Shown: positions 8,954 through 18,034, numbered from the stretch's first letter. The stretch: 64,000 nt of DNA from Actinocorallia herbida (GCF_003751225.1 NZ_RJKE01000001.1:2294001-2358000), one strand, 5' to 3'. The notes: generated from the sequence alone by a model not told the origin. Program-made: numbers and translations.

Positions 8954-9135
8954 CGGTCCTGGCGGACCGGGCGGCCTGTCGCGGCTCGGGCCTGTGCGTC
9001 TTCACCGCGCCCGAGCTGTTCGACCAGGACGACGCGGAAGGCAGGGTCGTGCTCCTGCCGGTCGAGGCGCCGGACCCGGAGCGCGCGGCCCGCGCCGTGC
9101 GGTCCTGTCCGAACGGCGCGCTCGCGCTGGGGTGA
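8947..9135 (+). CDS. [3Fe-4S]-type ferredoxin
   Basis: 62-residue ferredoxin. Its cluster ligands are in 'CRGSGLC' (the first Cys, a non-Cys at the second site, then the next Cys) and the C-terminal 'CPNGAL'. This is the layout of single [3Fe-4S] ferredoxins that feed actinobacterial P450s. ATG 8947 overlaps the P450 stop. It carries electrons from a reductase encoded elsewhere to the adjacent P450. Confidence 0.9.
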   Translation: MVTVLADRAACRGSGLCVFTAPELFDQDDAEGRVVLLPVEAPDPERAARAVRSCPNGALALG

Positions 9136-9139
9136 CGGG

Positions 9140-9961
9140 TCAGGGGATCCGGGCGACGACGCCGTGCATGCAGATGTCCTCGGGCCGGGCGCGCTCCCGC
9201 TCGGGGACGTTCGGCCGCCAGTGGGGCAGGGAGCTGACGCCGGGTTCGACGAGTTCGAGCCCTTCCATGAACTCCGCGACCTCCGCCGAGGTGCGCACCC
9301 GGAACGGGATGCCGCTCATGTTGTTGACCTTGCGGTGCTCCTCCGGGTCGCCGGCCAGGTCGTCGCTGGTGGCGTGGGAGAACACGATGTAGCTGCCCGG
9401 GGCGAGCCGCTCGCGGAGCGTGCGGAAGATCCGGTGCGCCGCTTCGTCGTCCACCATGAAGTGGAACACCGCGAGCAGCATCAGCGCGACCGGCTTGGAC
9501 AGGTCGATCGTCTCGTGCACCCCGGCCAGGCCGAGGATGTGCTCGGGGTCGTTCAGGTCGGCCTCCAGGTAGGCCGTCCTGCCCTCGGGCGAGCTGTTCA
9601 GCAGCGCGCGGGCGTGCACCAGCACGATCGGGTCGTTGTCGACGTACACGACCCGGCTCTCGGGCGCGATCTCCTGCGCGATCTCGTGGACGTTGCCGGC
9701 CGAGGGGAGGCCCGCGCCGATGTCGAGGAACTGCCGGATGCCCGCTTCCTCGGTCAGGTGGCGGACCGCGCGATGCAGGAAACGGCGGTTCTCGATGGCC
9801 GACATCCGGATCGTCGGAAAGGCCGCGGCGACGAGGCGACCGGATTCGCGGTCGGCCTCGAAGTTGTCCTTGCCGCCGAGCCAGTAGTCGTACCGGCGCG
9901 CGGGATGGGCGCGGGAGGCGTCGATCCCACTCGGTACCTGTTCGATATCCACAAGCGGCAT
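9140..9961 (-). CDS. DUF574 (Methyltransf_19) SAM-dependent methyltransferase
   Basis: About 273-residue protein typical of the actinomycete-specific DUF574 family: N-terminal 'PARRYDYWLGGKDNFEAD', SAM-binding 'FLDIGAGLPSAGN' and the acidic 'VYVDNDPIVL' strand end. Members are thought to be SAM-dependent methyltransferases; most substrates are unknown. ATG 9961 is taken although AGGAGA is very close to it; GTG 9952 is possible. It faces the ferredoxin gene at its 3' end (4-nt gap) and is divergent from the second P450. Confidence 0.88.
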   Translation of the reverse strand: MPLVDIEQVPSGIDASRAHPARRYDYWLGGKDNFEADRESGRLVAAAFPTIRMSAIENRRFLHRAVRHLTEEAGIRQFLDIGAGLPSAGNVHEIAQEIAPESRVVYVDNDPIVLVHARALLNSSPEGRTAYLEADLNDPEHILGLAGVHETIDLSKPVALMLLAVFHFMVDDEAAHRIFRTLRERLAPGSYIVFSHATSDDLAGDPEEHRKVNNMSGIPFRVRTSAEVAEFMEGLELVEPGVSSLPHWRPNVPERERARPEDICMHGVVARIP

Positions 9962-10041
9962 TCTCCTGTAAATCGGCACTGATTGGTACATGATCGTCTA
10001 AGACGCCCGCCCTCCCGTTCTCGTCCTAGAAGGCAGCCGGT

Positions 10042-11226
10042 ATGGACCTGCACTACAGCCCGTTCGACTTCGCGATCCAGAAGGACCCGTACCCCGTCTA
10101 CAAGCGGATGCGGGAGGAGGCGCCGGTCTATCGCAACGAAGAGGACGACTTCTACGCGCTGTCCCGGCACGCCGACGTCGTCGCGGCGCTGAAGGACTCC
10201 GAGCGGTACTCCAGCAAGAACGGTCTCCGTCTTGAGCCGGCGTTCTGGGGCCCGCAGGCCGAGCAGATCTTCTCCTTCGTGGCGCTGGACCCGCCCCGGC
10301 ACACCCGGCTGCGGGCGCTGGTGCAGAGCGCGTTCACCAACAAGCGCGTGCAGGCGCTGGAGCCGCGGATCCGGGAGATCGGAAAGGCCCACCTGGAGCC
10401 GCTGCTGTCGGGTGACACCTTCGACCTCATGCACTTCGCCGGCGGTTTCCCGACCGACGTCATCTCCGAGCTGGTCGGGGTGCCGGAGGCGGACCGCGCG
10501 AAGGTGCGCGACCTGGGCATGGCCATCATGTACCGCGAGCCGGACGGCGGCCCGGTGAAGGACCTGCCGCCGTCGGCCATGGCCGCGGTCGGCGCGCTCG
10601 TCGGCTACTACACCGAGCTGACGATCGACCGGGCCAAGGTCCGGCAGGACGACCTGCTGTCCGGCCTGCTCGACGCGGCGGAGGGCGAGGACAGGCTGAC
10701 GCCCGAGGAGGTCGTGTCCATCCTCATCCTCCTGGTCGGCGCCGGCATCGAGACCACCATGCTGCTGCTCGGCAACGCCTGGCACGCCGCGGCCGCGCAC
10801 CCGGACCAGAAGGCGCTCGCCCTCGGCGGCCGGATCGAGGACTGGGTCGAGGAGACCCTCCGCTACGACCCGCCGTCGCAGACCATCGCGCGCACCACGG
10901 TCGCCGACGTCGAGGTGCACGGGACCGTCATCCCCGCCGAGTCCCGGATCCTGCTCATGACCGGCGCCGCCAACCACGACCCCGCGGTGTTCGAGAACCC
11001 CGACGCGTTCGTGCTCGGCCGCGACACCGCGGGCTCCCTGGCGTTCGGCTACGGCCGACACCACTGCCTCGGCGCCATCCTCGGCCGGCTGGAGGCCCGC
11101 ATCGCCCTCGAGGCGCTCACCGCGCACATCGCCGACTACGAGATCGACGAGGCCAACGCCGTCCGCATCGGCTCGTCCAACAACCGCGGGTTCGCCTCGC
11201 TGCCGACGAGCTTCACCGCGCGCTGA
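10042..11226 (+). CDS. Cytochrome P450
   Basis: 394-residue P450 with an intact I-helix motif 'LLVGAGIETTMLLLG', ExxR 'EETLRY' and heme site 'FGYGRHHCLGAILGRLE' (Cys342). The N-terminal 'DFAIQKDPYPVYKRMREE' is typical of soluble actinobacterial P450s. ATG 10042 follows AGAAGGC. No ferredoxin lies next to it, so it may share the ferredoxin at 8947. It is divergent from the DUF574 methyltransferase, and the two may be co-regulated. Confidence 0.93.
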   Translation: MDLHYSPFDFAIQKDPYPVYKRMREEAPVYRNEEDDFYALSRHADVVAALKDSERYSSKNGLRLEPAFWGPQAEQIFSFVALDPPRHTRLRALVQSAFTNKRVQALEPRIREIGKAHLEPLLSGDTFDLMHFAGGFPTDVISELVGVPEADRAKVRDLGMAIMYREPDGGPVKDLPPSAMAAVGALVGYYTELTIDRAKVRQDDLLSGLLDAAEGEDRLTPEEVVSILILLVGAGIETTMLLLGNAWHAAAAHPDQKALALGGRIEDWVEETLRYDPPSQTIARTTVADVEVHGTVIPAESRILLMTGAANHDPAVFENPDAFVLGRDTAGSLAFGYGRHHCLGAILGRLEARIALEALTAHIADYEIDEANAVRIGSSNNRGFASLPTSFTAR

Positions 11227-11233
11227 CGAACGA

Positions 11234-11263
11234 GAAGGGCCCGGCGAGGACGCCGGGCCCTTC
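11234..11263. terminator. Bidirectional hairpin terminator
   Basis: Perfect 13-bp stem (arm GAAGGGCCCGGCG) with a 4-nt AGGA loop and TTCTCC after it. It lies between the convergent P450 and VOC genes. Confidence 0.85.
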
Positions 11264-11300
11264 TCCGTCGTGCGGGGCCGGTTCCCGTGCGGCCGCGCGG

Positions 11301-12269
11301 TCAGGGCAGGAAGCTGGTGTGGGCGATCTCCACCGAGATGCCCGACGCCCGGTGCAGGGAGACCATCGGGTTCGCCGTGGCGAGCCGCGCCCAGCCCGCC
11401 GCGTCGAGCTGGGTGCCCGCCGCCGGGACGTCACCGGTGAGGAAGACGGGGTAGAACGGCGTGCTCGTCGTCGTGCAGGCGTTGTCCGGCAGGGCGGGCG
11501 CCTGGGTGACGATGCTGACGTACGGGGCGTTCGTGCTGCCGAGTGAGACGGTCTCGTGCACGAACACCGAGGAACCGTTGGAGAGCTGCCACGGCATGTC
11601 GTAGGAGACCTCCGGCGAGAAGGAGATCCCGGACACCGCGGAGACCTGCGTCCGCACCGAGGTGACCGGGCAGGGCAGGATCGACACGTTGCGGACCGCG
11701 CCGAGGTCGATGCCCGGCGGCTGTCCGGCGTCCTGGCCGGTGGGCGCCGCGGAGTTCTCGATGAGCTGGACCAGGACGCCGCCCGCCCCCTTCCAGAACG
11801 CGAAGGCGCCGCTGTCGGCGACCCGCTGGAAGCCCGCGTTCGCCAGCCTGGACGCCGCGTCGTCCACGTCGGTGACGGTGTAGGACAGGAACGGCTTGGC
11901 CTGCGCGGGGGTCGCGGACCAGGGGCCGGGGGCGTCGGACTCGATCAGCTCGAGGTGCGGCGAGCCGCGCAGGGTGCGGGCGCGGCGCATCTCGATGCGG
12001 GAGCTGCCGAAGCCCGCGACGGCGACGACGGGCTGGGTCGTGCGGATCTGGGTGAACCGGTTGCCGGTGCCGATCCGCAGCTGCCGCACCGCGGCGTCGA
12101 TGTCGGCGACGGCGAAGCCGACGTGATCGGGCGCGCCGAGCGGACCGGTTCTCGGCCGCTCGACGCCGTCCTCGGTCATCCCGGCGCCGGGGAAGGCCAG
12201 CGCGAGCACCGGCACCAGCCCCAGCGCGAGGGCGCGCGCGATCTTGGAAAAGTGCACGAATCTCTCCAT
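11301..12269 (-). CDS. Secreted VOC (glyoxalase-like) protein
   Basis: About 322-residue protein. Start Met at 12269 opens a signal peptide (basic 'MERFVHFSKIARA', then a hydrophobic LALGLVPVLALAF stretch). The mature part has a VOC/glyoxalase-fold domain ('PDHVGFAVADIDAAVRQL', later 'YTVTDVDDAASRLANAGFQRV') and a C-terminal half of similar size that could be a second, diverged VOC unit. VOC proteins bind metals or small ligands, and export is rare. A long upstream N-terminal extension in the same frame is rejected because the signal peptide begins at this Met. Confidence 0.7.
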   Translation of the reverse strand: MERFVHFSKIARALALGLVPVLALAFPGAGMTEDGVERPRTGPLGAPDHVGFAVADIDAAVRQLRIGTGNRFTQIRTTQPVVAVAGFGSSRIEMRRARTLRGSPHLELIESDAPGPWSATPAQAKPFLSYTVTDVDDAASRLANAGFQRVADSGAFAFWKGAGGVLVQLIENSAAPTGQDAGQPPGIDLGAVRNVSILPCPVTSVRTQVSAVSGISFSPEVSYDMPWQLSNGSSVFVHETVSLGSTNAPYVSIVTQAPALPDNACTTTSTPFYPVFLTGDVPAAGTQLDAAGWARLATANPMVSLHRASGISVEIAHTSFLP

Positions 12270-12397
12270 ACGTGTCTGCTGACCGTGGTTCCGCGGCCGC
12301 GCGGCGCCCTCCGAGGCGCGCGCGACCACGGGACGGCATCAGGCCGTCGCGGTCAGTGCGGGGGGACCGCCCGTTAATGTCCCGGTCGGCCACGATG

Positions 12398-12415
12398 AGT
12401 GATGATTAAATCACT
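12398..12415. promoter_or_regulatory. Palindrome AGTGAT-N6-ATCACT
   Basis: Perfect 6-bp arms in an A+T-rich patch between the divergent VOC and nucleoside hydrolase genes. It is a candidate operator; no cognate regulator is evident. Confidence 0.35.
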
Positions 12416-12557
12416 TCAAGCAGCCAATGTTGCAGAAACCGCAGGATCAGTCACTCTGTGAGAGTTTCTGGGGCTTCGGCCGGGCAGAAAACCCGTCGCG
12501 CGCCTTTCCGGAGCGGGCTAGGCTCACCGCGTTCCCCGCCGCCTTGAGGAGGCGTGC

Positions 12558-13439
12558 GTGCTGGACGTTCTGCTGGACATCGAGACCCAGGACCCCGACG
12601 ACGTCCTGGCCCTGTGCCTGCTCGCCGGGCATCCCCGGGCGAGGCTGCGCGCGGTGACGGTCACACCGGGATCCGCGGACCAGATCGGGCTCGTCCGCCG
12701 CGTGCTCGCCCTGCTCGGGCGGGCCGACGTACCCGTCGGCGGGCGGGATCCGGGGACGGGGCGGGACCATGTCTCGGGGTTCCACCGGCGCTGGCTCGGG
12801 TCCTGGAGCCCGGCCGATCCGGACGCGCCGGCCGTCGACCTGCTGGCCGGGACGCTGACCGCGCATCCGCGCGCGGTCCTCGTCACGGGAGGGCCGCCGC
12901 ACCACCTGGGCGCGCTGCTGGAGGAGCGGCCGGACGTGCGGCTCGACAGATGGGTCGCGCAGGGCGGTTTCGCCGGCGACCCGCTCGTGCCGCCCGCCGA
13001 CCGGCTGCCGAAGTTCGCCGGGAAGGACGTGTGCCCCACGTTCAACTTCAACGGGGCCCCGCGTGCGGCGCTCCTCGCGCTCTCACCCGAGGCGCCCATC
13101 GGCCGTCGCGAACTCGTCTCGAAGAACGTCACGCACGGGGTCCGCTACGACCGGGCCTTCCATGAGCGGCTCGCCGCGCACAAAGCGGCGTCCCCGTCGC
13201 TCGCGCTCATCCACCGGGGCATGGACCTCTACCTGCGCCGCCGCAGGGACGGCAAGCTGCTGCACGACCCGACGGCGGCCTGCTGCGCGCTCGCCCCCGC
13301 CATCGCGGCCTGGGCCGAGGCCGAGGTGCGCCGCGAGCCCGGCGGCTGGGGCGGCCGCCCCGCCGAGCACACCCGCACCTTCCTCACCACCTCACTCGAC
13401 CACGAGGCGTTCTTCCGGGTCTTCACCGGCCAGGACTGA
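12558..13439 (+). CDS. Nucleoside hydrolase-like protein
   Basis: 293-residue protein similar in layout to inosine-uridine nucleoside hydrolases. The N-terminal 'DIETQDPDDVLALCLL' replaces the classic DxDxxxDDxxAL calcium/active-site motif, so the metal site is partly changed (Glu/Gln for one Asp). 'ILVTGGP'-like and 'KNVTHGV' segments and C-terminal 'DPTAACCAL' correspond to later family motifs. GTG 12558 sits behind a strong GAGGAGG. It could be a ribohydrolase with altered specificity or a related unknown enzyme. Confidence 0.72.
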   Translation: MLDVLLDIETQDPDDVLALCLLAGHPRARLRAVTVTPGSADQIGLVRRVLALLGRADVPVGGRDPGTGRDHVSGFHRRWLGSWSPADPDAPAVDLLAGTLTAHPRAVLVTGGPPHHLGALLEERPDVRLDRWVAQGGFAGDPLVPPADRLPKFAGKDVCPTFNFNGAPRAALLALSPEAPIGRRELVSKNVTHGVRYDRAFHERLAAHKAASPSLALIHRGMDLYLRRRRDGKLLHDPTAACCALAPAIAAWAEAEVRREPGGWGGRPAEHTRTFLTTSLDHEAFFRVFTGQD

Positions 13440-13490
13440 CGCCCCGGAAATGCGCGTGCGGCGCGCGGGAGCATCGGGCAGACTGCCCGG

Positions 13491-14012
13491 ATGCCCACCC
13501 CGCGCGCCGCCCTGCTCCTCCACCAGCTCGACCTCGCCGGAGCGCTCCTGGAGTACCACCTGGACGGGCTGGGGGACGCGGAGTGCCTCTGGGAGCCGTC
13601 GCCGGTGTCGTGGAGCGTCCGGCCGGAAGGCCCCGGATGGGCCGTCGACTGGGCGGACGCCGAGCCCGACCCCGTGCCGACGCCGACGATCGCGTGGCTG
13701 ATGTGGCACATCGGGTACTGGTGGACGACGGCGGCGGGGGAGTGCTTCGGCGGGGGCGCGCCCGCGCGTGCGGAGATCGCCTGGCCAGGGTCGGCGGGGG
13801 CGGCGGCCGGGTGGCTGCGCGGGCTCCTCGCGGCGTGGCGGGCGCGGCTCGCGGAGGTGACGGACGAGGAGCTCGACACGAGGACGGTACGCCTTTTCGG
13901 CCTCGAGCAGCCGCTCGCGCAGGCCGCTGCGTGGGTCAGCGTCGAACTGGTGAAGAACGTCGCGGAGATCGGCTCCCTGCGACTGCTGCACGCGGCGCGC
14001 TCGGCGCGGTGA
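13491..14012 (+). CDS. DinB family protein (putative mycothiol-dependent)
   Basis: 173-residue four-helix-bundle protein. 'WLMWHIGYWWT' supplies one metal His of the DinB/YfiT fold; an N-terminal 'LLHQLD' and a C-terminal 'SVELVKNVAEIGSLR' helix fit the rest. In actinomycetes such proteins are often thiol (mycothiol) S-transferases acting in stress or detoxification. Its 3' end overlaps the convergent DUF72 gene by 77 nt. ATG 13491 is used. Confidence 0.8.
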   Translation: MPTPRAALLLHQLDLAGALLEYHLDGLGDAECLWEPSPVSWSVRPEGPGWAVDWADAEPDPVPTPTIAWLMWHIGYWWTTAAGECFGGGAPARAEIAWPGSAGAAAGWLRGLLAAWRARLAEVTDEELDTRTVRLFGLEQPLAQAAAWVSVELVKNVAEIGSLRLLHAARSAR

Positions 14013-14742
14013 GGCCAGCGGCCGCGGCGAGGTCGCGGAACCGCTCGGCGTCGCGGACCGCCGCGCCGCCGTGGTCGTTGTTGAGGTAGGCGAACGTCCG
14101 GGTGAAGGGGCCGCCTTCGGTGAGGCGGTCCAGCCAGGCGCCCAGCGCGCGGTCGCCGTAGTGCGGACGGGGTGCGGCCGCGCCCTCGTGCAGGCGGAGG
14201 TAGGCCCAGTCGGCGGTCGCCCACAGCGGGCCCTGGGGGCGGCCGAGCCGGTCGGCCCACACCAGGGCCGCGCCGCGCGCCTCCAGGACGCGCCTGACGT
14301 CGCCGGTCCACCAGGACGGGTGCCGGGGCTCCACCGCGACGGGGACGCCCCGGGGGAACGCGCGCAGGCACGCGGCGAGGCGGTCGGGGTCGCCGCGCAG
14401 GGTCGGCGGGAGCTGGAGGAGGACCGGTCCGAGGGCCGTCCCGAGCCCTTCGGCGGCCCGCAGGAGCCGCCGGACGGGTTCGGCGGGGTCGCGCAGCCGT
14501 TTCATATGGGTGAGGTAGCGGCTCGCCTTGACCGCCATGACGAACCCGTCGGGGACGCTCGCCTTCCAGCCCGCGAAGGTGTCCCGTTCGGGCAGCCGGT
14601 AGAAGGCGTTGTTGTTCTCGACGGTGGGGAACCGTGCGCCGTAATACGCCAGCCACCTCTTCTTGGCGACGTCTCCGGGATAGAAGCGGGTCCGCCAGTC
14701 GTCGTACATCCACCCGGACGTCCCCACGAGCAGCTCGTTCAC
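13936..14742 (-). CDS. DUF72 family protein
   Basis: About 268-residue TIM-barrel-like protein of the DUF72 (YecE) family: 'VGTSGWMYDDWRTRFYP' at the start, 'VENNNAFYRLP', 'VAVEPRHPSWW' and 'FAYLNNDHGGAAV' near the end. The biochemical role of the family is unknown. GTG 14742 follows AGGGGTG and puts the start right before the conserved VGTSGW. The last roughly 25 residues are coded opposite the DinB 3' end and look poorly conserved. Confidence 0.85.
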   Translation of the reverse strand: MNELLVGTSGWMYDDWRTRFYPGDVAKKRWLAYYGARFPTVENNNAFYRLPERDTFAGWKASVPDGFVMAVKASRYLTHMKRLRDPAEPVRRLLRAAEGLGTALGPVLLQLPPTLRGDPDRLAACLRAFPRGVPVAVEPRHPSWWTGDVRRVLEARGAALVWADRLGRPQGPLWATADWAYLRLHEGAAAPRPHYGDRALGAWLDRLTEGGPFTRTFAYLNNDHGGAAVRDAERFRDLAAAAGLTAPSAPRAAVAGSRSPRRSSPVRR

Positions 14743-14922
14743 CAGGAACACCCCTGAATACCGGCATTTCCGGATGAAGCGCAATAAAAGCCCACGGGTT
14801 GGTCAGATGCCGCGAACGTCGGCGTCGGCCGATATGCGGGCAAGGTAACGAATACGGTTCGGTTGTGCCGGGTCTGGGGTGATTCGCGATAAGACGGGAG
14901 GACTGCGGCGTGCGGAGGTGTT

Positions 14923-15972
14923 GTGGGACGGACGATGCGGGCCTACCGGCTCGGGGCGTGGCTCGCGGAGCCGGGATTCGCGGAGGTGCCGGTGCCCGAG
15001 CCCGGACCCGGCGAGGTGCTCGTGCGGGTCGCCGGATGCGGGCTCTGCCATTCGGACCTGGCGATGCAGGGGATCACCGCGGACGTCGGCAGGGCGCTCG
15101 GCTGGCGCGCGCCCTTCACCCTCGGGCATGAGACCGCGGGACACGTCGCGGCGACAGGGCGCGGCGTCTACGGGGTGGCGGAAGGCGACGCGGTGGCCGT
15201 CGTCTCGCCCGCCTCCTGCGGCTCCTGCCGGTTCTGCGCGCGCGGCCTCGACAGCGTGTGCACGGAGCGTCCCTACGGGCGCGGGTACGGGCGGGACGGC
15301 GGGCTCGCCGAGTACGTCCTGGTGGACGACGCACGGGCGCTGGTAAGGCTCGCCCCCGGTATGGACCCGGTGACGGCCGGTCCCTACACCGACGCGGGCG
15401 CGACCTCGTATCACGCGGTCAAAAGGGTGCTTCCGCGCGTTCCCGACGGCGGGACGGCGGTCGTCATCGGCGTGGGCGGCCTCGGCGGGTTCGCCGTGCA
15501 GTTCCTGCGGCTGCTCACCGGCGCCAGGGTCGTCGCGGTCGACACCGACCCGGACGCCCTCGCGCGGGCCCGCGACCTCGGCGCCCACGAGACGATCGTC
15601 GGCGGCCGCGGCGTCGCCAGGGCCGTGCGCGCGCTGACCGGCCACGGAGCCGACGCCGTCCTGGACTTCGTCGGCGCGGACGCCACCCTGCGCGCGGGCG
15701 TCGGCTCCGTGGCCCCCGGCGGCGCCTTCGGCCTCGTCGGCGCGGGCGGAGGCACCTATGACCGCCCGTGGTTCGGCGGCCTCCCCAAGGACGCCGAGAT
15801 CTTCACCTTCCAGGGCTCGTCCGTCTCCGACCTCCGCGAAGTCCTCGCACTCGCCGCCTCGGGCGAACTCCGCAATGACGTCGCCCTCTATCCCTTCGCC
15901 GAAACCCCCACCGCCTACGCGGCCCTCCGCACCGGCGCCCTCACCGGCCGCGCCGTCGTCTCGCTCTCCTGA
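14923..15972 (+). CDS. Zinc-dependent alcohol dehydrogenase
   Basis: 349-residue medium-chain dehydrogenase. The catalytic zinc site is 'GCGLCHSDL' with 'GHETAGHV'; the structural zinc loop is 'CGSCRFCARGLDSVC'. The cofactor site 'GVGGLGGFAVQ' followed by an acidic 'VVAVDTD' predicts NAD rather than NADP. It probably oxidises primary or secondary alcohols. GTG 14923 has GGAGG 6 nt upstream; ATG 14935 is the alternative. It stands alone. Confidence 0.92.
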   Translation: MGRTMRAYRLGAWLAEPGFAEVPVPEPGPGEVLVRVAGCGLCHSDLAMQGITADVGRALGWRAPFTLGHETAGHVAATGRGVYGVAEGDAVAVVSPASCGSCRFCARGLDSVCTERPYGRGYGRDGGLAEYVLVDDARALVRLAPGMDPVTAGPYTDAGATSYHAVKRVLPRVPDGGTAVVIGVGGLGGFAVQFLRLLTGARVVAVDTDPDALARARDLGAHETIVGGRGVARAVRALTGHGADAVLDFVGADATLRAGVGSVAPGGAFGLVGAGGGTYDRPWFGGLPKDAEIFTFQGSSVSDLREVLALAASGELRNDVALYPFAETPTAYAALRTGALTGRAVVSLS

Positions 15973-16302
15973 TCCGGCTCCGGCCACCCGACGATCTTCG
16001 CGGCGAGCGCCATGGGAAACGAAAGATCATAGAATTCCGACACCCCGGAAAACCGGTTCTCACCTGCGGATATCGTCCTAGCGAACAACTCCCACTCGGT
16101 CCGGCAAAGCGGATTTCTCGCCTTTCTCGGAGATGGTCCGAGTATCGGGTCGTTCTCTCGGCTAAAGAATTCGCCAAAGGGATGATCATGGATTTCGGCG
16201 GGTGCGCGGGAGGGGAGGAACCGCGCGGGTCCCGCGGTGTCGACTGCGTGCCGCCGGCGGAGGCGGCCCGGCCGCGGGGAAGGTCGAGGAGGGCGAGTGA
16301 GG
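15973..16302. other. Intergenic region with palindrome
   Basis: 330 bases without a convincing gene, clearly richer in A+T than its surroundings, probably the promoter of the secreted protein downstream. A perfect inverted repeat CTCGGA-N5-TCCGAG lies at 16126-16142. The short frames here are Arg- or Gly-rich shadows. Confidence 0.5.
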
Positions 16303-17124
16303 GTGAAGAAGCGGGCGGTGCTGACGATGTGCGGCGCCGTTCTGGCGGGTGTCGCGGGCGCGGGCTCGACCGCGGTCTCCGCGGCGGCTGCGGACCCGGA
16401 GCAGGCGACCACGGTGGCGGCGGAGGACGCGGCGGGGGACCCCTGGGTCTACTCCGATAAATGGGGAGTCATCGGACGGAACACCATCGGGTCGCCCGTC
16501 GCCGAACTGCGGTTCGGCCCCTGGGGCCGCACCACCGCCGCGCCGGCCGCGACGCAGAAGCCGCCGTACGGCCACGGCAGCCTCGGCCTCCTGGTCGCGG
16601 CGGGGCCGAACCCCGCGGTCACCACCGACGACGAGAAGATCGCCTACGGCAACGAGACCGATTTCGCGGGCGTCCGCCTCAGGGACATCAAGACCCTCAG
16701 CTACTCGATCTTCACCGCGATGGACTCGATCGCCCAGGTGGCCCTGCCCGGGATCGCGTTCGAGATCGATCCGAAGCTCAACCCGGGGGTCACCTACTCG
16801 ACGCTCGGTTACCTGCCGAACATCTCGCAGAGCCCGTCGGCGCCGGCGACGCCCACCCAGGGCAGGTGGCAGACCTACGACGCGGCGGCCACCGGCAGCC
16901 GCTGGTTCGCCACGGGCGCGACCGGCCCCGCCATCAACTGCACGCTGGCCAGCCCCTGCACCTTCGCCCAGGCGAAGGCCGCCCTGCCGAACGCGGTCAT
17001 CACCTACTCCGTCGAGTTCCAGAAGGGCCGCGACAACGCCTTCACCGGCGCCGTCGACGGCCTCCGCATCAACGACGACCTGTACGACTTCGAGTTCAAG
17101 GGAGTCCGCAAGCGCCGCATCTGA
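16303..17124 (+). CDS. Secreted protein of unknown function
   Basis: 273-residue protein with a clear signal peptide ('VKKRAVLTMCGAVLAGVAGA' then an Ala-rich cleavage region). The mature part is Thr/Pro/Gly-rich, low in Cys and with regular beta-like stretches ('IAQVALPGIAFEIDPKL', 'ITYSVEFQKGRDNAFTGAVD'), which suggests an extracellular beta-sandwich domain. I do not recognise the family. GTG 16303 is 9 nt after AGGAGGG; GTG 16297 is possible. A long hairpin terminator follows. Confidence 0.75.
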   Translation: MKKRAVLTMCGAVLAGVAGAGSTAVSAAAADPEQATTVAAEDAAGDPWVYSDKWGVIGRNTIGSPVAELRFGPWGRTTAAPAATQKPPYGHGSLGLLVAAGPNPAVTTDDEKIAYGNETDFAGVRLRDIKTLSYSIFTAMDSIAQVALPGIAFEIDPKLNPGVTYSTLGYLPNISQSPSAPATPTQGRWQTYDAAATGSRWFATGATGPAINCTLASPCTFAQAKAALPNAVITYSVEFQKGRDNAFTGAVDGLRINDDLYDFEFKGVRKRRI

Positions 17125-17136
17125 CCGGCGCGGACG

Positions 17137-17174
17137 CGTGCGCCCACCCGCCCCGGAGGGCGGGTGGGCGCACG
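17137..17174. terminator. Bidirectional hairpin terminator
   Basis: Perfect 17-bp stem (arm CGTGCGCCCACCCGCCC) with a CGGA loop, between the convergent secreted-protein and DUF3618 genes. Confidence 0.85.
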
Positions 17175-17184
17175 TCTTGCCGGG

Positions 17185-17697
17185 TCAGGCGTCGGGGGTG
17201 CGGGGGCGGCGGGCGGCTCGGCGGGCGAGGCCCAGAGCCGCCAGCGCGCCCAGCGCGCCGGAGGCGCCTTCCAGGCGAGAGCGGTTCGTCGGGGTCTTCG
17301 CCGTGGCGCGGGCGCGATCCACGGTGGAGAGCACCACGGGATGGGTGAGCGCGGTGCGGCCCTGGGCGAGGGCGCCCTCGCCGAAGGCCCGGGCCGCGCG
17401 GAGCGCGCGGTCCTTGCGGGCGACCGGACGGGTGCGGCGTGACCGGGCCCAGGCCAGCGCGCCGAGTGCGACGGCCCCCGCCGCGAGTGCGACGCCCTTG
17501 CCGCGTTCGGGCCGGCGCGCGGCGTGGCCCGCCTTCTCCCGGGCGGTGCGCAGGCCCTCGCGCGCCGAGGCGTCGGCCTTGTCGGCCAGCAGCGTCACGG
17601 TCTGCCCGAGCGTGCGGCGGGTGCTGTCGATCTCCTGGTGGACGGCCTCGGCCTCGCGTTCCCGCGTCGCCGTGGTCCCCAGGTTCTCGCTGGTCAT
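17185..17697 (-). CDS. DUF3618 domain protein
   Basis: 170-residue protein whose N-terminus ('EREAEAVHQEIDSTRRTLGQTVTLLADKAD') is the DUF3618 pattern: a helical segment where an 'I..TR..L..TV..L..K.D' core is conserved. A short hydrophobic helix ('GVALAAGAVALGALAW') and a second near the C-terminus suggest membrane association. These proteins often accompany phage-holin-like envelope stress genes. ATG 17697 follows AGAAAGG. Composition is Ala/Arg-rich. Confidence 0.78.
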   Translation of the reverse strand: MTSENLGTTATREREAEAVHQEIDSTRRTLGQTVTLLADKADASAREGLRTAREKAGHAARRPERGKGVALAAGAVALGALAWARSRRTRPVARKDRALRAARAFGEGALAQGRTALTHPVVLSTVDRARATAKTPTNRSRLEGASGALGALAALGLARRAARRPRTPDA

Positions 17698-17827
17698 CGT
17701 GTGGCCTTTCTGCCGTCGGACGGGTGGTGGGTCTGCGGTGTCCCGGTGCCGACCGGGACGCCTCAGGTAAAGGATCCCCCGCAATCACGGAAAGATAACC
17801 ACATTTCTTCCGAGATTGTGTCGTGAT

Positions 17828-18034
17828 CTAGTTTCCTGTGGCCGGGACCCACCGCTTCGTGGCGTCATACGTGCCATCCCCGGGGTCGATTTCTTGTACA
17901 CGGAGCGTGTCCGAATGTGATTTGAAAGCCGTCTTGGCGGCCTCCTTCATATGGGCGCTGACCAGTGGTTTCTCGGGAATATCGCGACCTTGTCGCCGCC
18001 GTTCACGCTCAGTGATCCATTGCGTGACGCACAT
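17828..18034 (-). CDS. Small hypothetical protein (68 aa)
   Basis: Charged protein with balanced Lys/Asp/Thr use (for example 'KSHSDTLRVQEIDPGDGTYD'), unlike the Arg-rich shadows of high-GC DNA. It lies in a stretch clearly lower in G+C than its neighbours. AAAGGAG lies immediately before ATG 18034, which is unusually tight spacing for a ribosome site. An in-frame TAA just upstream rules out a longer protein. I do not recognise it; the plus-strand frame over the same bases looks worse. Confidence 0.5.
   Translation of the reverse strand: MCVTQWITERERRRQGRDIPEKPLVSAHMKEAAKTAFKSHSDTLRVQEIDPGDGTYDATKRWVPATGN

Noticed and set aside
16182-16460. Gly/Arg-rich ORF upstream of the secreted protein
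   Set aside because: Overlaps the signal-peptide gene in another frame and looks like a shadow.
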